From Candidatus Rokuibacteriota bacterium (GTDB lineage Bacteria; Methylomirabilota; Methylomirabilia; Rokubacteriales; CSP1-6), in NCBI GenBank assembly GCA_016184365.1, contig JACPCW010000071.1, positions 18,363-82,362 on the forward strand: a stretch of 64,000 nucleotides of DNA. The letters run 5' to 3'. Position numbers and translations under genes: made by a program. Under the pieces are notes generated by a model that was not told the DNA's origin, made no database searches, and saw only the letters and a program-made list of their open reading frames with translations. Of this stretch, positions 57,120 to 64,000 are shown piece by piece; position 1 is the first letter of the stretch; every line of letters starts with the position of its first letter.

Positions 57120-57478
57120 TCCTCGTCGATACCTCGGTCTGGGTCGACCATCTGCGTTCGGGGAACGCCACCCTGGCCGGCGAGCTCGAGGCCGGGCGCG
57201 TGCTGACGCACCCGTTCGTGGTCGGGGAGCTGGCCTGCGGGAATTTGAAGAACCGGCTCGAGATCCTCGGGCTGCTCGCACGGCTCCCGTCGGCGCCGAT
57301 GGCAACGCACACCGAGGCGCTCGACTTCCTGGAGCGACGCGCCCTCATGGGGCGCGGCATCGGTTTCATCGACGTCCACTTGCTCGCCTCGGCGGCGCTC
57401 GCGGCCCCGGCGAGCCTCTGGACCCGGGACCGGCGTCTCGCGGCGATCGCCGCGGAACTGCGGCTCGCTTACGCATAG
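57116..57478 (+). CDS. vapC: VapC PIN-domain RNase toxin
   Basis: 120 residues from GTG overlapping the vapB stop. MILVDTSVWVDHLRSGNATL gives the first PIN aspartate (DTSVW.DHLR); HPFVVGELACGNLKNRLEIL has the conserved glutamate (GELA.G); GIGFIDVHLLASAAL holds the third acidic residue (G.G..D.HLLA) and LWTRDRRLAAIAAEL the fourth (LWT.D.RL). All four metal ligands are present, so it should be an active RNase toxin. Confidence 0.94.
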   Translation: MILVDTSVWVDHLRSGNATLAGELEAGRVLTHPFVVGELACGNLKNRLEILGLLARLPSAPMATHTEALDFLERRALMGRGIGFIDVHLLASAALAAPASLWTRDRRLAAIAAELRLAYA

Positions 57479-57494
57479 CGCACGAGGACCAGCC

Positions 57495-58055
57495 TCACGG
57501 CCGGGCCGGGCGCACCGCCTGGATCTCGGCAAGATGGAGGGTGAACGCCCCGGCGGAGTCACGCACGACCACGCGGTCGTCGTCGACCTGCAGCACCTCC
57601 ACGCGGCGCGCACGCGCCCACGGGTCCTGCCACCCCGGCGCCGCTCCGAGCACGATGTCCAGGCGCCGGCCGTGCACGGCCGCGTCGCGGCAGATCTCGC
57701 CGAGCGACACGTCGCCCGTCAGCGCCCAGTCGACGTGGAGCAGCTCGTCGAGGAAACCCCACCGCAACCGCACGTACCGGTGCAGCACGCCGTAGCGATA
57801 GAGCGCGTACAGCGCCTTCAGGTCGGCCTCGACACGCCGGCGTAGCCGCGTCTGATCGCGCGCGGCGAGGTGCGCGCGCATCCGCGCGGCGTCGCCGAGC
57901 GGCCGGCCGATCCCCGTGGTGCTCGTGGGACCGCCGTGCTCGAGCAGCGCGGCGACCATCAGGTCGAACAGCTTGATGTCGCGCCGGCCGACCAGGTCGT
58001 CCACGCGCGGGCGGGCGATCCCGAGGCGCGCCACGTAGTCCCGCATGCCCTGCAT
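57495..58055 (-). CDS. Protein of unknown function
   Basis: 186 residues, soluble, charged. It starts MQGMRDYVARLGIARPRVDD (a second ATG 9 bases on is possible). The N-terminal half is helical (LKALYALYRYGVLHRYVRLR) and the C-terminal part looks like small beta strands (RVEVLQVDDDRVVVRDSAGA). I do not recognise the family. No signal peptide or membrane segment. It converges on vapC and is divergent from a sugar-type ABC importer. Confidence 0.6.
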   Translation of the reverse strand: MQGMRDYVARLGIARPRVDDLVGRRDIKLFDLMVAALLEHGGPTSTTGIGRPLGDAARMRAHLAARDQTRLRRRVEADLKALYALYRYGVLHRYVRLRWGFLDELLHVDWALTGDVSLGEICRDAAVHGRRLDIVLGAAPGWQDPWARARRVEVLQVDDDRVVVRDSAGAFTLHLAEIQAVRPARP

Positions 58056-58196
58056 CCTATCGCCCTAGCGCATCGGCATCGTGCGTTCTAGAGCGCTTGC
58101 GTCTGGCGAATCGGAAGCCCTGCGCGCTACGTTCCTCACGGCGCGCCGGGTATGGCGTCGGCGCCGCCTCATCGCTTACCCCAAGGAGGCAGCGAC

Positions 58197-59543
58197 ATGC
58201 TCGACCGAAACCGTCGCGAGTTTCTCAAGACCGTCACCGCGGGCGCTGCGGGTGCTGCCGCCGTGGGCTTCCCTCACGTCGCGCGCGCGCAGACGAAGCT
58301 GACGTTCGGGCTCTGGGACCACTGGGTGCCCGGCGCGAATGACGCGCTGAAGGGGATCATCAACGACTGGGCGAAGGGCAACAACGTCTCGATCACCATC
58401 GACTTCATCACGTCGATCGGCAACAAGCTCGATCTCACCGCCGCCGCCGAGTACCGCGCCGGCTCCGGGCACGACATCATCACGCTCGGCACGTGGAACC
58501 CGACGCTCTACAAGGAGAAGCTCGAACCCGTCGGTGACGTCGCCGACTCGCTCATCAAGCAGTACGGCAAGTTCCAGGAGAACGCGACGTACCTGAACTT
58601 CCAGGAAGGGCGCTGGGTCAGCCTGCCCGCGCCGATCGGGTCGCACACCTATCCGCTCGAGACGCGGATGGACATGTGGAAGAAGCACGCGGGCGTCGAC
58701 GTGCAGGACATCTTCCCGGCCGACGTGAAGAAGCGGAACAAGGGCAAGGTGGATGGCTGGGACTGGAAGACGTTTCTCGCCGGCGCGAAGAAGGTGAACG
58801 CGGCCGGCTTCCCCGTCGGCGCCTCCATCGCCGAGAACACCGACTCGAACGACTGGCTTGGCCCGCTCTTCGCGTCCCACGGCTCCTTCCCGATGGACGA
58901 GAAAAACAACATCACCATCGAGTCGGACGCGACCCTTCAGACGATCGAGTATCTGAAGGAGCTCACGAAGCACATGCCGAAGGACATCTACGGCTGGGAC
59001 GATGCCGGCAACAACCGCTGGCTCATCTCCGGCAAGGGCTCGGCGGTCTTCAATCCGCCGAGCGCCTGGACCGTCGCCAAGCGCGACCAGCCGGCGGTGG
59101 CCGCGCAGGTGTGGCACCACGACGTCCCGCGCGGGCCGAAGGGCCGCTACCGCGGCGCGCTGCCGTTCTCGTGGGGCATCTGGAAGTGGTCGAAGAACAA
59201 GCAGGCCGCCAAGGACCTGCTGCTGTTCCTCTCGACCAAGGAAACGCAGTGGAAGCTCATCATCGCGTCGCAGGGCTACGACTACCCGGCGCTGCCGGCG
59301 TTCTTCACGCACCCGGTCTGGCAGGAGATCGAGCCGCCGAAGGGCGGGCAGTACAACTACCCGGTCCGCGGTGACGAGAAGCTGATCGTCGCCGGATGGC
59401 CGGCGAAGCCAGAGTTCGGCGTGCAGGTCTACTACAAGTGGCTGCTGCCGACGATGGTCGGCAAGGTCACGTCGGGCGGCATGGCGCCGAAGGACGCCGT
59501 GAAGTGGGCCGCCAAGGAGCTGGAAGGCTACAAGCGGAGCTAG
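58197..59543 (+). CDS. ABC transporter substrate-binding protein, family 1 (sugar type), Tat-exported
   Basis: 448 residues. A twin-arginine signal, NRREFLKTVTAGAAGAAAVG ending near VARAQ, leads the protein to the periplasm. The mature domain follows the SBP_bac_1 pattern: LTFGLWDHWVPGANDALKGI, SGHDIITLGTWNPTLY and later GKGSAVFNPPSAWTVAKRDQ. The binding-pocket region is rich in tryptophan (GWDWKTF, WGIWKW). AAGGAGG lies 7 bases before the ATG. Two MalF/MalG-type permease genes follow. Substrate is probably a sugar or polyol, which is inference. Confidence 0.93.
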   Translation: MLDRNRREFLKTVTAGAAGAAAVGFPHVARAQTKLTFGLWDHWVPGANDALKGIINDWAKGNNVSITIDFITSIGNKLDLTAAAEYRAGSGHDIITLGTWNPTLYKEKLEPVGDVADSLIKQYGKFQENATYLNFQEGRWVSLPAPIGSHTYPLETRMDMWKKHAGVDVQDIFPADVKKRNKGKVDGWDWKTFLAGAKKVNAAGFPVGASIAENTDSNDWLGPLFASHGSFPMDEKNNITIESDATLQTIEYLKELTKHMPKDIYGWDDAGNNRWLISGKGSAVFNPPSAWTVAKRDQPAVAAQVWHHDVPRGPKGRYRGALPFSWGIWKWSKNKQAAKDLLLFLSTKETQWKLIIASQGYDYPALPAFFTHPVWQEIEPPKGGQYNYPVRGDEKLIVAGWPAKPEFGVQVYYKWLLPTMVGKVTSGGMAPKDAVKWAAKELEGYKRS

Positions 59544-59545
59544 GG

Positions 59546-60463
59546 ATGGCGCTGGTTCAGACCGCCTCCGTCGAGCGGGTCCGGCCCGCTCGGCGGGGGC
59601 GGCGGTTCCGCTCGCGCTCGGTGCTCGGCGTCCTGATGTGCCTGCCGTTGATGGCGCTCATCGGCGGGCTCGTCGCGTATCCGTTCTTCTACTCGATCTA
59701 TCTCTCGATGCTGAACAAGCGCGAGACCGCGTTCGTCGGGCTCGCCAACTTCGAGTACCTGCTCGGGCACGAGACGTTCTGGGGCGTGCTGCAGTTCTCG
59801 TTCATCTTCACGTTCCTCGCCGTCTTCTGGAAAGCGGTCCTGGGGTTCATCCTCGCGATCGTCATTCACGCGCTCCCCGTGCGCGGTCAGCGCATCTGGC
59901 GCGGGATCTCGCTGGTCCCGTGGGTCATGCCGCTCGCGCTGTCGAGCCTCGGGTGGTGGTGGATGTACGAGCCGACGCACAGCGCGCTGAACTGGACGCT
60001 CGTCGCGCTGGGCATGAATCCGAAGCCGTGGCTGTCCGACCCGTTCTGGGCCCGGTTCTCGGTGATCCTCGTCAACGTCTGGTACGGCACGCCGTTCTTC
60101 ATGATCACGTACCTCGCCGGGCTCAAGTCGATCCCCGGCGAGCTCTTCGAGTCGGCCGAGATCGACGGGGCGGGGCCGTTCCAGCAGCTCCGCTACGTGA
60201 CGCTGCCGATGCTGAAGAACATCATCGCGATCACGATGCTCTTCTCGACCATCGTGACGCTCGGCACCTTCGACATCATCCGGGTGCTCACGCGGGGCGG
60301 GCCGCGCGGTTCGACCCACATGTTCGGTACCTACGCGTTCGAGCTCGGCATCGCCACCGGCGACGTCCCGCTCGGCGCGTCCGTGTCGCTCTTCATGTTC
60401 CCCATCCTCGCGGTCTCGGCGTTCTTCATCCTGCGCGGCATCCGCCAGAGGGCCTCGGCATGA
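59546..60463 (+). CDS. ABC transporter permease, MalF/UgpA-type
   Basis: 305 residues with six helices. It opens after a basic N-terminus with LMALIGGLVAYPFFYSIYLS and FVGLANFEYLL, the MalF-family start. The EAA loop is ELFESAEIDGAGPFQQLRYV followed by TLPMLKNI, an excellent match to the E.A.iDGA....F..ITLP consensus. It is 2 bases after the binding-protein stop and overlaps the next permease gene by 4 bases. Confidence 0.94.
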   Translation: MALVQTASVERVRPARRGRRFRSRSVLGVLMCLPLMALIGGLVAYPFFYSIYLSMLNKRETAFVGLANFEYLLGHETFWGVLQFSFIFTFLAVFWKAVLGFILAIVIHALPVRGQRIWRGISLVPWVMPLALSSLGWWWMYEPTHSALNWTLVALGMNPKPWLSDPFWARFSVILVNVWYGTPFFMITYLAGLKSIPGELFESAEIDGAGPFQQLRYVTLPMLKNIIAITMLFSTIVTLGTFDIIRVLTRGGPRGSTHMFGTYAFELGIATGDVPLGASVSLFMFPILAVSAFFILRGIRQRASA

Positions 60464-61323
60464 TCGCGGCGCTCGAGACCCGGCACGGCCGCCGCAGGAT
60501 GACGCTGCTCGTCTGCTACACGATCATCTTGATGTTCGTGGTCTTCTTCCTGTTTCCGCCGTACTGGATGGCGATCACGTCGTTCAAGACGAACCACGAG
60601 ATCGAGGGGCTCAAGGGCATTCCGCTCATCATCCAGGAAGGCCCGACGCTGACGCACTACACGAGCCTGCTCACGGAGACGGAGTTCCTCGTCTGGTTCA
60701 AGAACTCCGTGATGGTCACCGTGTCCGTGGTGTTCCTGTCGATGCTGATCAGCGTGCTCGCCGCGTACGCGCTCTCGCGGCTCGGCTTCGCCGGGGCCAG
60801 CGTGATCGGCACGGCGGTCTTCCTCGTGTACCTGGTGCCCGACTCGCTGCTGTTCATCCCGCTCTTCAAGATCGTCGGGTTTCTGGGGCTGCTCAACAGC
60901 AAGTGGGTGCTCGTGCTCGTCTACCCGACGCTGATCGTGCCGTTCGCCACGTGGCTCCTGATCGGGTACTTCGCGTCCATCCCGAAGGAGCTCGACGAGG
61001 CCGCGCTGGTCGACGGCGCGAACCACTGGCAGATGCTCGTGCGCATCTTCCTGCCCGTGGCGGTGCCGGGTCTCATCGCGGCCACGATCTTCGCGTTCAC
61101 GGTCTCCTGGTCCGGGTTCCTGTACCCGCTGGCGTTCATCTTCTCGAGCGATCAGCAGGTGCTGACAACGGGGACGGTGACCAGCCTCATCAAGGGCGAC
61201 GTGTACCACTGGGGTGGGCTGATGGCGGGCGCGCTCCTCGCGTGCTTGCCGCCGGTGCTGATCTACGTCTTCCTGATGGACTACTACATCTCGGGGCTCA
61301 CGGCGGGCAGCACGAAGGGGTAG
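60460..61323 (+). CDS. ABC transporter permease, MalG/UgpE-type
   Basis: 287 residues. YTIILMFVVFFLFPPYWMAI then TSFKTNHEI is the MalG opening (FP..W....SFK), and ELDEAALVDGANHWQMLVRI FL follows as the EAA loop (EAA.VDGA.....F..I.LP). Six helices are visible. It ends SGLTAGSTKG, typical of the subfamily (GL..GA.KG). No ATP-binding subunit follows; next is an MNT nucleotidyltransferase gene with its own operator. Confidence 0.94.
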   Translation: MIAALETRHGRRRMTLLVCYTIILMFVVFFLFPPYWMAITSFKTNHEIEGLKGIPLIIQEGPTLTHYTSLLTETEFLVWFKNSVMVTVSVVFLSMLISVLAAYALSRLGFAGASVIGTAVFLVYLVPDSLLFIPLFKIVGFLGLLNSKWVLVLVYPTLIVPFATWLLIGYFASIPKELDEAALVDGANHWQMLVRIFLPVAVPGLIAATIFAFTVSWSGFLYPLAFIFSSDQQVLTTGTVTSLIKGDVYHWGGLMAGALLACLPPVLIYVFLMDYYISGLTAGSTKG

Positions 61324-61364
61324 GACGCGGGGGATCTTGCTACATACCCATCCTGGGGTTTATC

Positions 61365-61381
61365 GTTCCCAATATGGGAAC
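61365..61381. promoter_or_regulatory. Palindrome over the MNT nucleotidyltransferase start
   Basis: GTTCCCA and TGGGAAC are perfect inverted repeats around ATA, and the ATG lies inside. The fitted HTH of the encoded protein suggests autorepression of a leaderless transcript. A weaker related motif, CCCATCCTGGGG, lies some 15 bases upstream. Confidence 0.75.
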
Positions 61382-62006
61382 ACAGCGAATCGCCCGCCCG
61401 AGTAAGCCGAAGGCGCGGTCAACCGGACTTGCCGACGCGCTCTTTCCGAAAGTCCAGCAGCGTGTCCTCGCTGTCCTGTTCGGCAACGCACACCGGAGCT
61501 TCTTCGCTAACGAGGTGATTGCGTTAGCACGGTCCGGAACCGGCGCCGTACAACGCGAACTGGCGCGGTTAGAGGCTTCAGGCCTGGTCACCGTGAAGCG
61601 CGTTGGCAGGCAGAAGCATTACCAGGCAAATCCCGCGTCGCCCGTATTCAACGAGCTCCGCGGCTTGGTGTTGAAGACGTCGGGTCTCGTCGACCAGTTG
61701 CGCGCAGCACTGGCGCCGATTTCGGCCCGCATACGCGCGGCGTTTGTCTATGGCTCGATCGCGAAAGGCGAGGACACGGCGGCGAGCGACGTCGATCTCA
61801 TGATCGTCAGCGACGAACTGACGTACGCGGATTTGTTCACGGTCCTGGAAGACACCGCCGGAAGACTCGGCAGGAGGATCGAGCCGACGATCTATTCCTC
61901 GAGGGAGTTGGCCGAGCGCGTGAAGCAGGAGAACGCGTTCGTCACTCGGGTACTTGCGCAACCGAAACTGTGGGTCATCGGCGACGACAATGCCATCTCC
62001 GCTTGA
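61374..62006 (+). CDS. MNT-type nucleotidyltransferase with N-terminal HTH (antitoxin of MNT/HEPN pair)
   Basis: 210 residues. Residues 20-85 form an ArsR-like winged helix (QQRVLAVLFGNAHRSFFANE, GTGAVQRELARLEASGLVTV). The nucleotidyltransferase core is AAFVYGSIAKGEDTAASDVD then LMIVSDELTYADL, the GS.A.GE....SD.DL signature with both metal-binding aspartates. Such MNT proteins AMPylate and silence HEPN RNase toxins. The partner HEPN gene overlaps its 3' end by 17 bases but is frameshifted. The reading of an operator across the start codon supports self-control. Confidence 0.9.
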   Translation: MGTQRIARPSKPKARSTGLADALFPKVQQRVLAVLFGNAHRSFFANEVIALARSGTGAVQRELARLEASGLVTVKRVGRQKHYQANPASPVFNELRGLVLKTSGLVDQLRAALAPISARIRAAFVYGSIAKGEDTAASDVDLMIVSDELTYADLFTVLEDTAGRLGRRIEPTIYSSRELAERVKQENAFVTRVLAQPKLWVIGDDNAISA

Positions 62007-62408
62007 GAACCTCCGCGAATCTGGCGAACTCCACTTTGAGCCGGCCGACGCGAACGAGTTCGCGGGACTCAAGCAACTGGGACTCAGACGACTCGCCGAT
62101 GCCGAAAACGACACCATCTCTCTCGAGAGCCGATTCGATCTCGCGTACAACGCGGCGCATTCGCTGTGTCTCGCAGCGTTACGCCATGCGGGATACCGCC
62201 CGGCCAACCGGCAGATCGTTTTTCAGGTGCTCCCACACACGCTTGGTCTCGGCCCCGACGTCTGGCGCGTCCTTGCAACGTGCCACGGGCGACGTCATCG
62301 TGGTGAGTTACGGCGGCGATCTCCATATCGACGATTCGGTTGCAAGCCGATCTGATCAAGGCCTGCAAGGCTGTCGCGTCCGCTCTCGATCGGCTCCCGG
62401 CTCTGTAA
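61990..62408 (+). pseudogene. HEPN-type partner gene with two single-base frameshifts
   Basis: The first 98 residues (MPSPLENLRESGELHFEPAD to PHTLGLGPDVWRVLATCHGR) read well as a HEPN-like helical protein with FDLAYNAAHSLCLAALRHAG. Then the frame breaks: GEYGGDLHIDD can be restored by removing one T at GAGTTAC, and RLQADLIKACKAVASALDRL by removing one T at GATTCGG, ending at the TAA. Without correction the product ends early after RRFGCKPI. Either the toxin is inactivated or these are sequencing errors at TT runs. Confidence 0.78.
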
Positions 62409-62423
62409 TGGCGAGTCTGACAC

Positions 62424-63995
62424 TCAGCTCCGCCGGCGGCGGACCTTCCTGCGCTCCAGCGCCGCGCCCCAGCTCGCGAGGAAGGCCGTGATGAACCCGT
62501 GCTCCTTCGCGGGATCCACGGCGAGCGGCGCCAGCGCCATCGCGACCGCGACGGCGACGTGATAGCCCTCCGAGCGCGACTCGACGGCCCGCCGATACGC
62601 CGCGTGCGATTCGTTGACCCATACCGTGGACTCGACGAGGTGCGCCAGCTCCGGATCGTCGGGCCGCGCCTCGAACTGGATGCCGAGGCCGTACCGCCCG
62701 GGTCGTCGTTCGCCACGGCCGCTGCTGGTGAGATGGCCGATGCCGGTCGATGCGGGAGCGACGGGCGTCGTCTCCGGCACTTCCCCATCCGGCGCACTCG
62801 CTGCCGGCGGTGACGGCGAACCGTCCGCGCCGTTTCCGGCTGCCGCGCCGGCCGTTCCGAACAGAGGCGCCGGCGCCGGCGGCGTGACCGGCGCGGTGGC
62901 GGACAGCCGTCGCTGGCCGCCGGCGCGCTGCTCGACGAGCGTCGCGAGAAGGGGAAAGTCGGCGGCGAGGTCGGCGAGCACCGCTTCGAGATCGCGCTCG
63001 ACGGGGCGTGCCGCGCGCCGGCGCGCCTGCTCGGCCGGCTGGGGAGCGTCGCCCCACGCGGCGAGCTGCTGCGTGACCGCCTCCTGGATCGCCTTGCGAT
63101 GGGCCAGGTACGTCGCGCCGCGCGCGCCCGACCGGATGAAATCGGCCTTGTTCAGCGTCAGGCATTCCGCGAGCGCCGGCACTTCGATCAAGCCGCCCAC
63201 GCGCTCCGGCGTCGCCGGCGCCATCCCGAGCCAGTCCCAGCCGCGCTTGATGACCTTGCCGAAGGTGCTGATCGCCAGGCCGCGGCGCTCCTCCGGCAAC
63301 GGCCCCGGCTCACGCACGAGATAGCCGGCGCCGACCGGCTTGCGCTTGCGACCGATGCGGATCGCGATCGGCGCCGTCTCCGAAGCCGCCGCGACGGCGG
63401 GCTCGATCCGCCGGCCATTGAGGACGAAGGCGACGCCGTGAGGGTAGTGATCCCGCAGCGTCTCGAGCAGCGCGGCGTCGAAGAGCGGAGCGAACTGGCG
63501 GAACAACGCGCCCTCGATGAAGCCGGCATCGAGCAGCGGCGACAGCGCGCTCGACGGCGTCAGGCGCACCGCCGTGCCGCGCGTCGCGACGAGGCCGGTC
63601 GGCGGCACCCATCGCCACGGCGCCTTCTGGCGCGACGCCAGATGCCACACGGACGCGACGTGGTGCTTGCCTCGCCGGGTCTCCGTCAACACCACGGCGC
63701 AGACGAGCAGGGCGATCTTGATGCCGACGCCCGCGAAGCCGATGCCGCTGCCACGTGTCTTGGTGCTCGCGGCGATGTCGTGATACCGCGCGAGGTCGCG
63801 CCGGCGCATGCCGCCACCGTCGTCGACGATCGTCAGCGCGGGCGCCGTCGCGTCGGTGACGATGGTGATCGTCGAGGCGCCGGAGTCGAGCGCGTTGGCG
63901 ACGATCTCGGTGACGATCGTCTCCTCGGTCGAGCCGGGATAGGCGTCGCGCAGGTCTTCGAGGAGATGCAGCAGGTCGACCCGCGTCTCACCCAT
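62424..63995 (-). CDS. GHKL-type (HSP90/MutL-like) ATPase
   Basis: 523 residues. The N-terminal ATPase shows TEETIVTEIVANALDSGAST (N box E..AN..DA), LTIVDDGGGMRRRDL (G1 box D-D-G-x-G-M) and GSGIGFAGVGIKIALLVCAV (G2 box G..G.G...K). A transducer-like domain follows (HYPHGVAFVLNGRRIEP). The linker near residues 370-430 is rich in A, P and G, and the C-terminus (AHLVESTVWVNESHAAYRRA) is helical. It resembles MORC/paralogous GHKL ATPases rather than a histidine kinase since there is no His phosphotransfer domain. Role unknown; relatives occur in defence loci. Five bases remain to the window edge, so an upstream start is possible but the given ATG fits. Confidence 0.85.
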   Translation of the reverse strand: MGETRVDLLHLLEDLRDAYPGSTEETIVTEIVANALDSGASTITIVTDATAPALTIVDDGGGMRRRDLARYHDIAASTKTRGSGIGFAGVGIKIALLVCAVVLTETRRGKHHVASVWHLASRQKAPWRWVPPTGLVATRGTAVRLTPSSALSPLLDAGFIEGALFRQFAPLFDAALLETLRDHYPHGVAFVLNGRRIEPAVAAASETAPIAIRIGRKRKPVGAGYLVREPGPLPEERRGLAISTFGKVIKRGWDWLGMAPATPERVGGLIEVPALAECLTLNKADFIRSGARGATYLAHRKAIQEAVTQQLAAWGDAPQPAEQARRRAARPVERDLEAVLADLAADFPLLATLVEQRAGGQRRLSATAPVTPPAPAPLFGTAGAAAGNGADGSPSPPAASAPDGEVPETTPVAPASTGIGHLTSSGRGERRPGRYGLGIQFEARPDDPELAHLVESTVWVNESHAAYRRAVESRSEGYHVAVAVAMALAPLAVDPAKEHGFITAFLASWGAALERRKVRRRRS

Positions 63996-64000
63996 TGCGG

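Noticed and set aside
1-64000. CRISPR arrays, tRNA or rRNA genes, phage structural genes
   Set aside because: I looked for regular short repeats, tRNA-like T-loop and anticodon patterns and typical phage proteins and saw none. A dedicated tRNA scan would be needed to exclude single tRNAs fully.

Overview
The window is a high-GC (by eye well above 65% G+C), gene-dense bacterial chromosome segment. Its content suggests a soil or sediment heterotroph: a TRAP importer, three solute-binding-protein ABC importers, CaiB/BaiF CoA-transferases, acyl-CoA dehydrogenases, an amidohydrolase, Uma2 nucleases and an AddAB-like helicase-nuclease. The style fits Methylomirabilota/Rokubacteria-like or deltaproteobacterial-type genomes, but this is an impression and no rRNA or marker gene is present to fix it.

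Region 1 (1-15.7 kb, all minus strand) is a catabolic locus. It holds a UGSC-family fragment, a DctPQM TRAP importer, a RidA protein, two half-size hot-dog hydratases, an enoyl-CoA hydratase, two acyl-CoA dehydrogenases, two CaiB/BaiF CoA-transferases, a nitronate-monooxygenase-type flavoprotein, a Dpp-type ABC importer without ATPases, and a UTRA-type GntR regulator. Genes overlap or nearly touch, so it looks like one or two long operons that import an organic acid, attach CoA and run a beta-oxidation-like sequence. Region 2 (15.9-22.7 kb, plus strand) diverges from it: FadR-type GntR regulator, acyl-CoA ligase, NitT/TauT-like binding protein and permease, a long imperfect inverted repeat, an amidohydrolase and a third CoA-transferase.

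Region 3 (22.7-33.7 kb) is mixed: Uma2 nucleases (one decayed), a cupin, an HTH/nucleotidyltransferase pair with a perfect palindromic operator, a gamma-glutamyltransferase, a secreted methyltransferase, a site-2 protease with CBS domains, a membrane protein coupled to a NERD-UvrD helicase, and a WYL regulator.

Region 4 (33.7-57.5 kb) is the unusual part: a dense defence and toxin-antitoxin (TA) island in advanced decay, built around three large DNA-processing proteins (a TM0106-type nuclease-helicase, an AddB-like and an AddA-like protein). Together with the HTH/nucleotidyltransferase pair at 24-25 kb and the MNT/HEPN pair at 61.4-62.4 kb, about 17 TA-type loci or remnants are visible. BrnTA, AbiEi/AbiEii, HigB/ImmA-HigA and VapBC look intact. 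In most others the toxin is frameshifted, truncated or missing while the antitoxin stays open. A repeated cassette with an excisionase-like HTH antitoxin and a RelE toxin occurs three times in different stages of decay. Fragments of an SNF2 helicase (possibly DISARM DrmD), of the nuclease-helicase, of AddA and of VapC are scattered between genes, showing repeated small deletions, duplications and one local inversion.

Region 5 (57.5-64 kb) has an unknown gene, a sugar-type ABC importer (binding protein plus two permeases, again no ATPase), an MNT nucleotidyltransferase with a frameshifted HEPN partner, and a GHKL-type ATPase running to the window edge. I saw no tRNA, rRNA, CRISPR array, transposase or phage structural gene.
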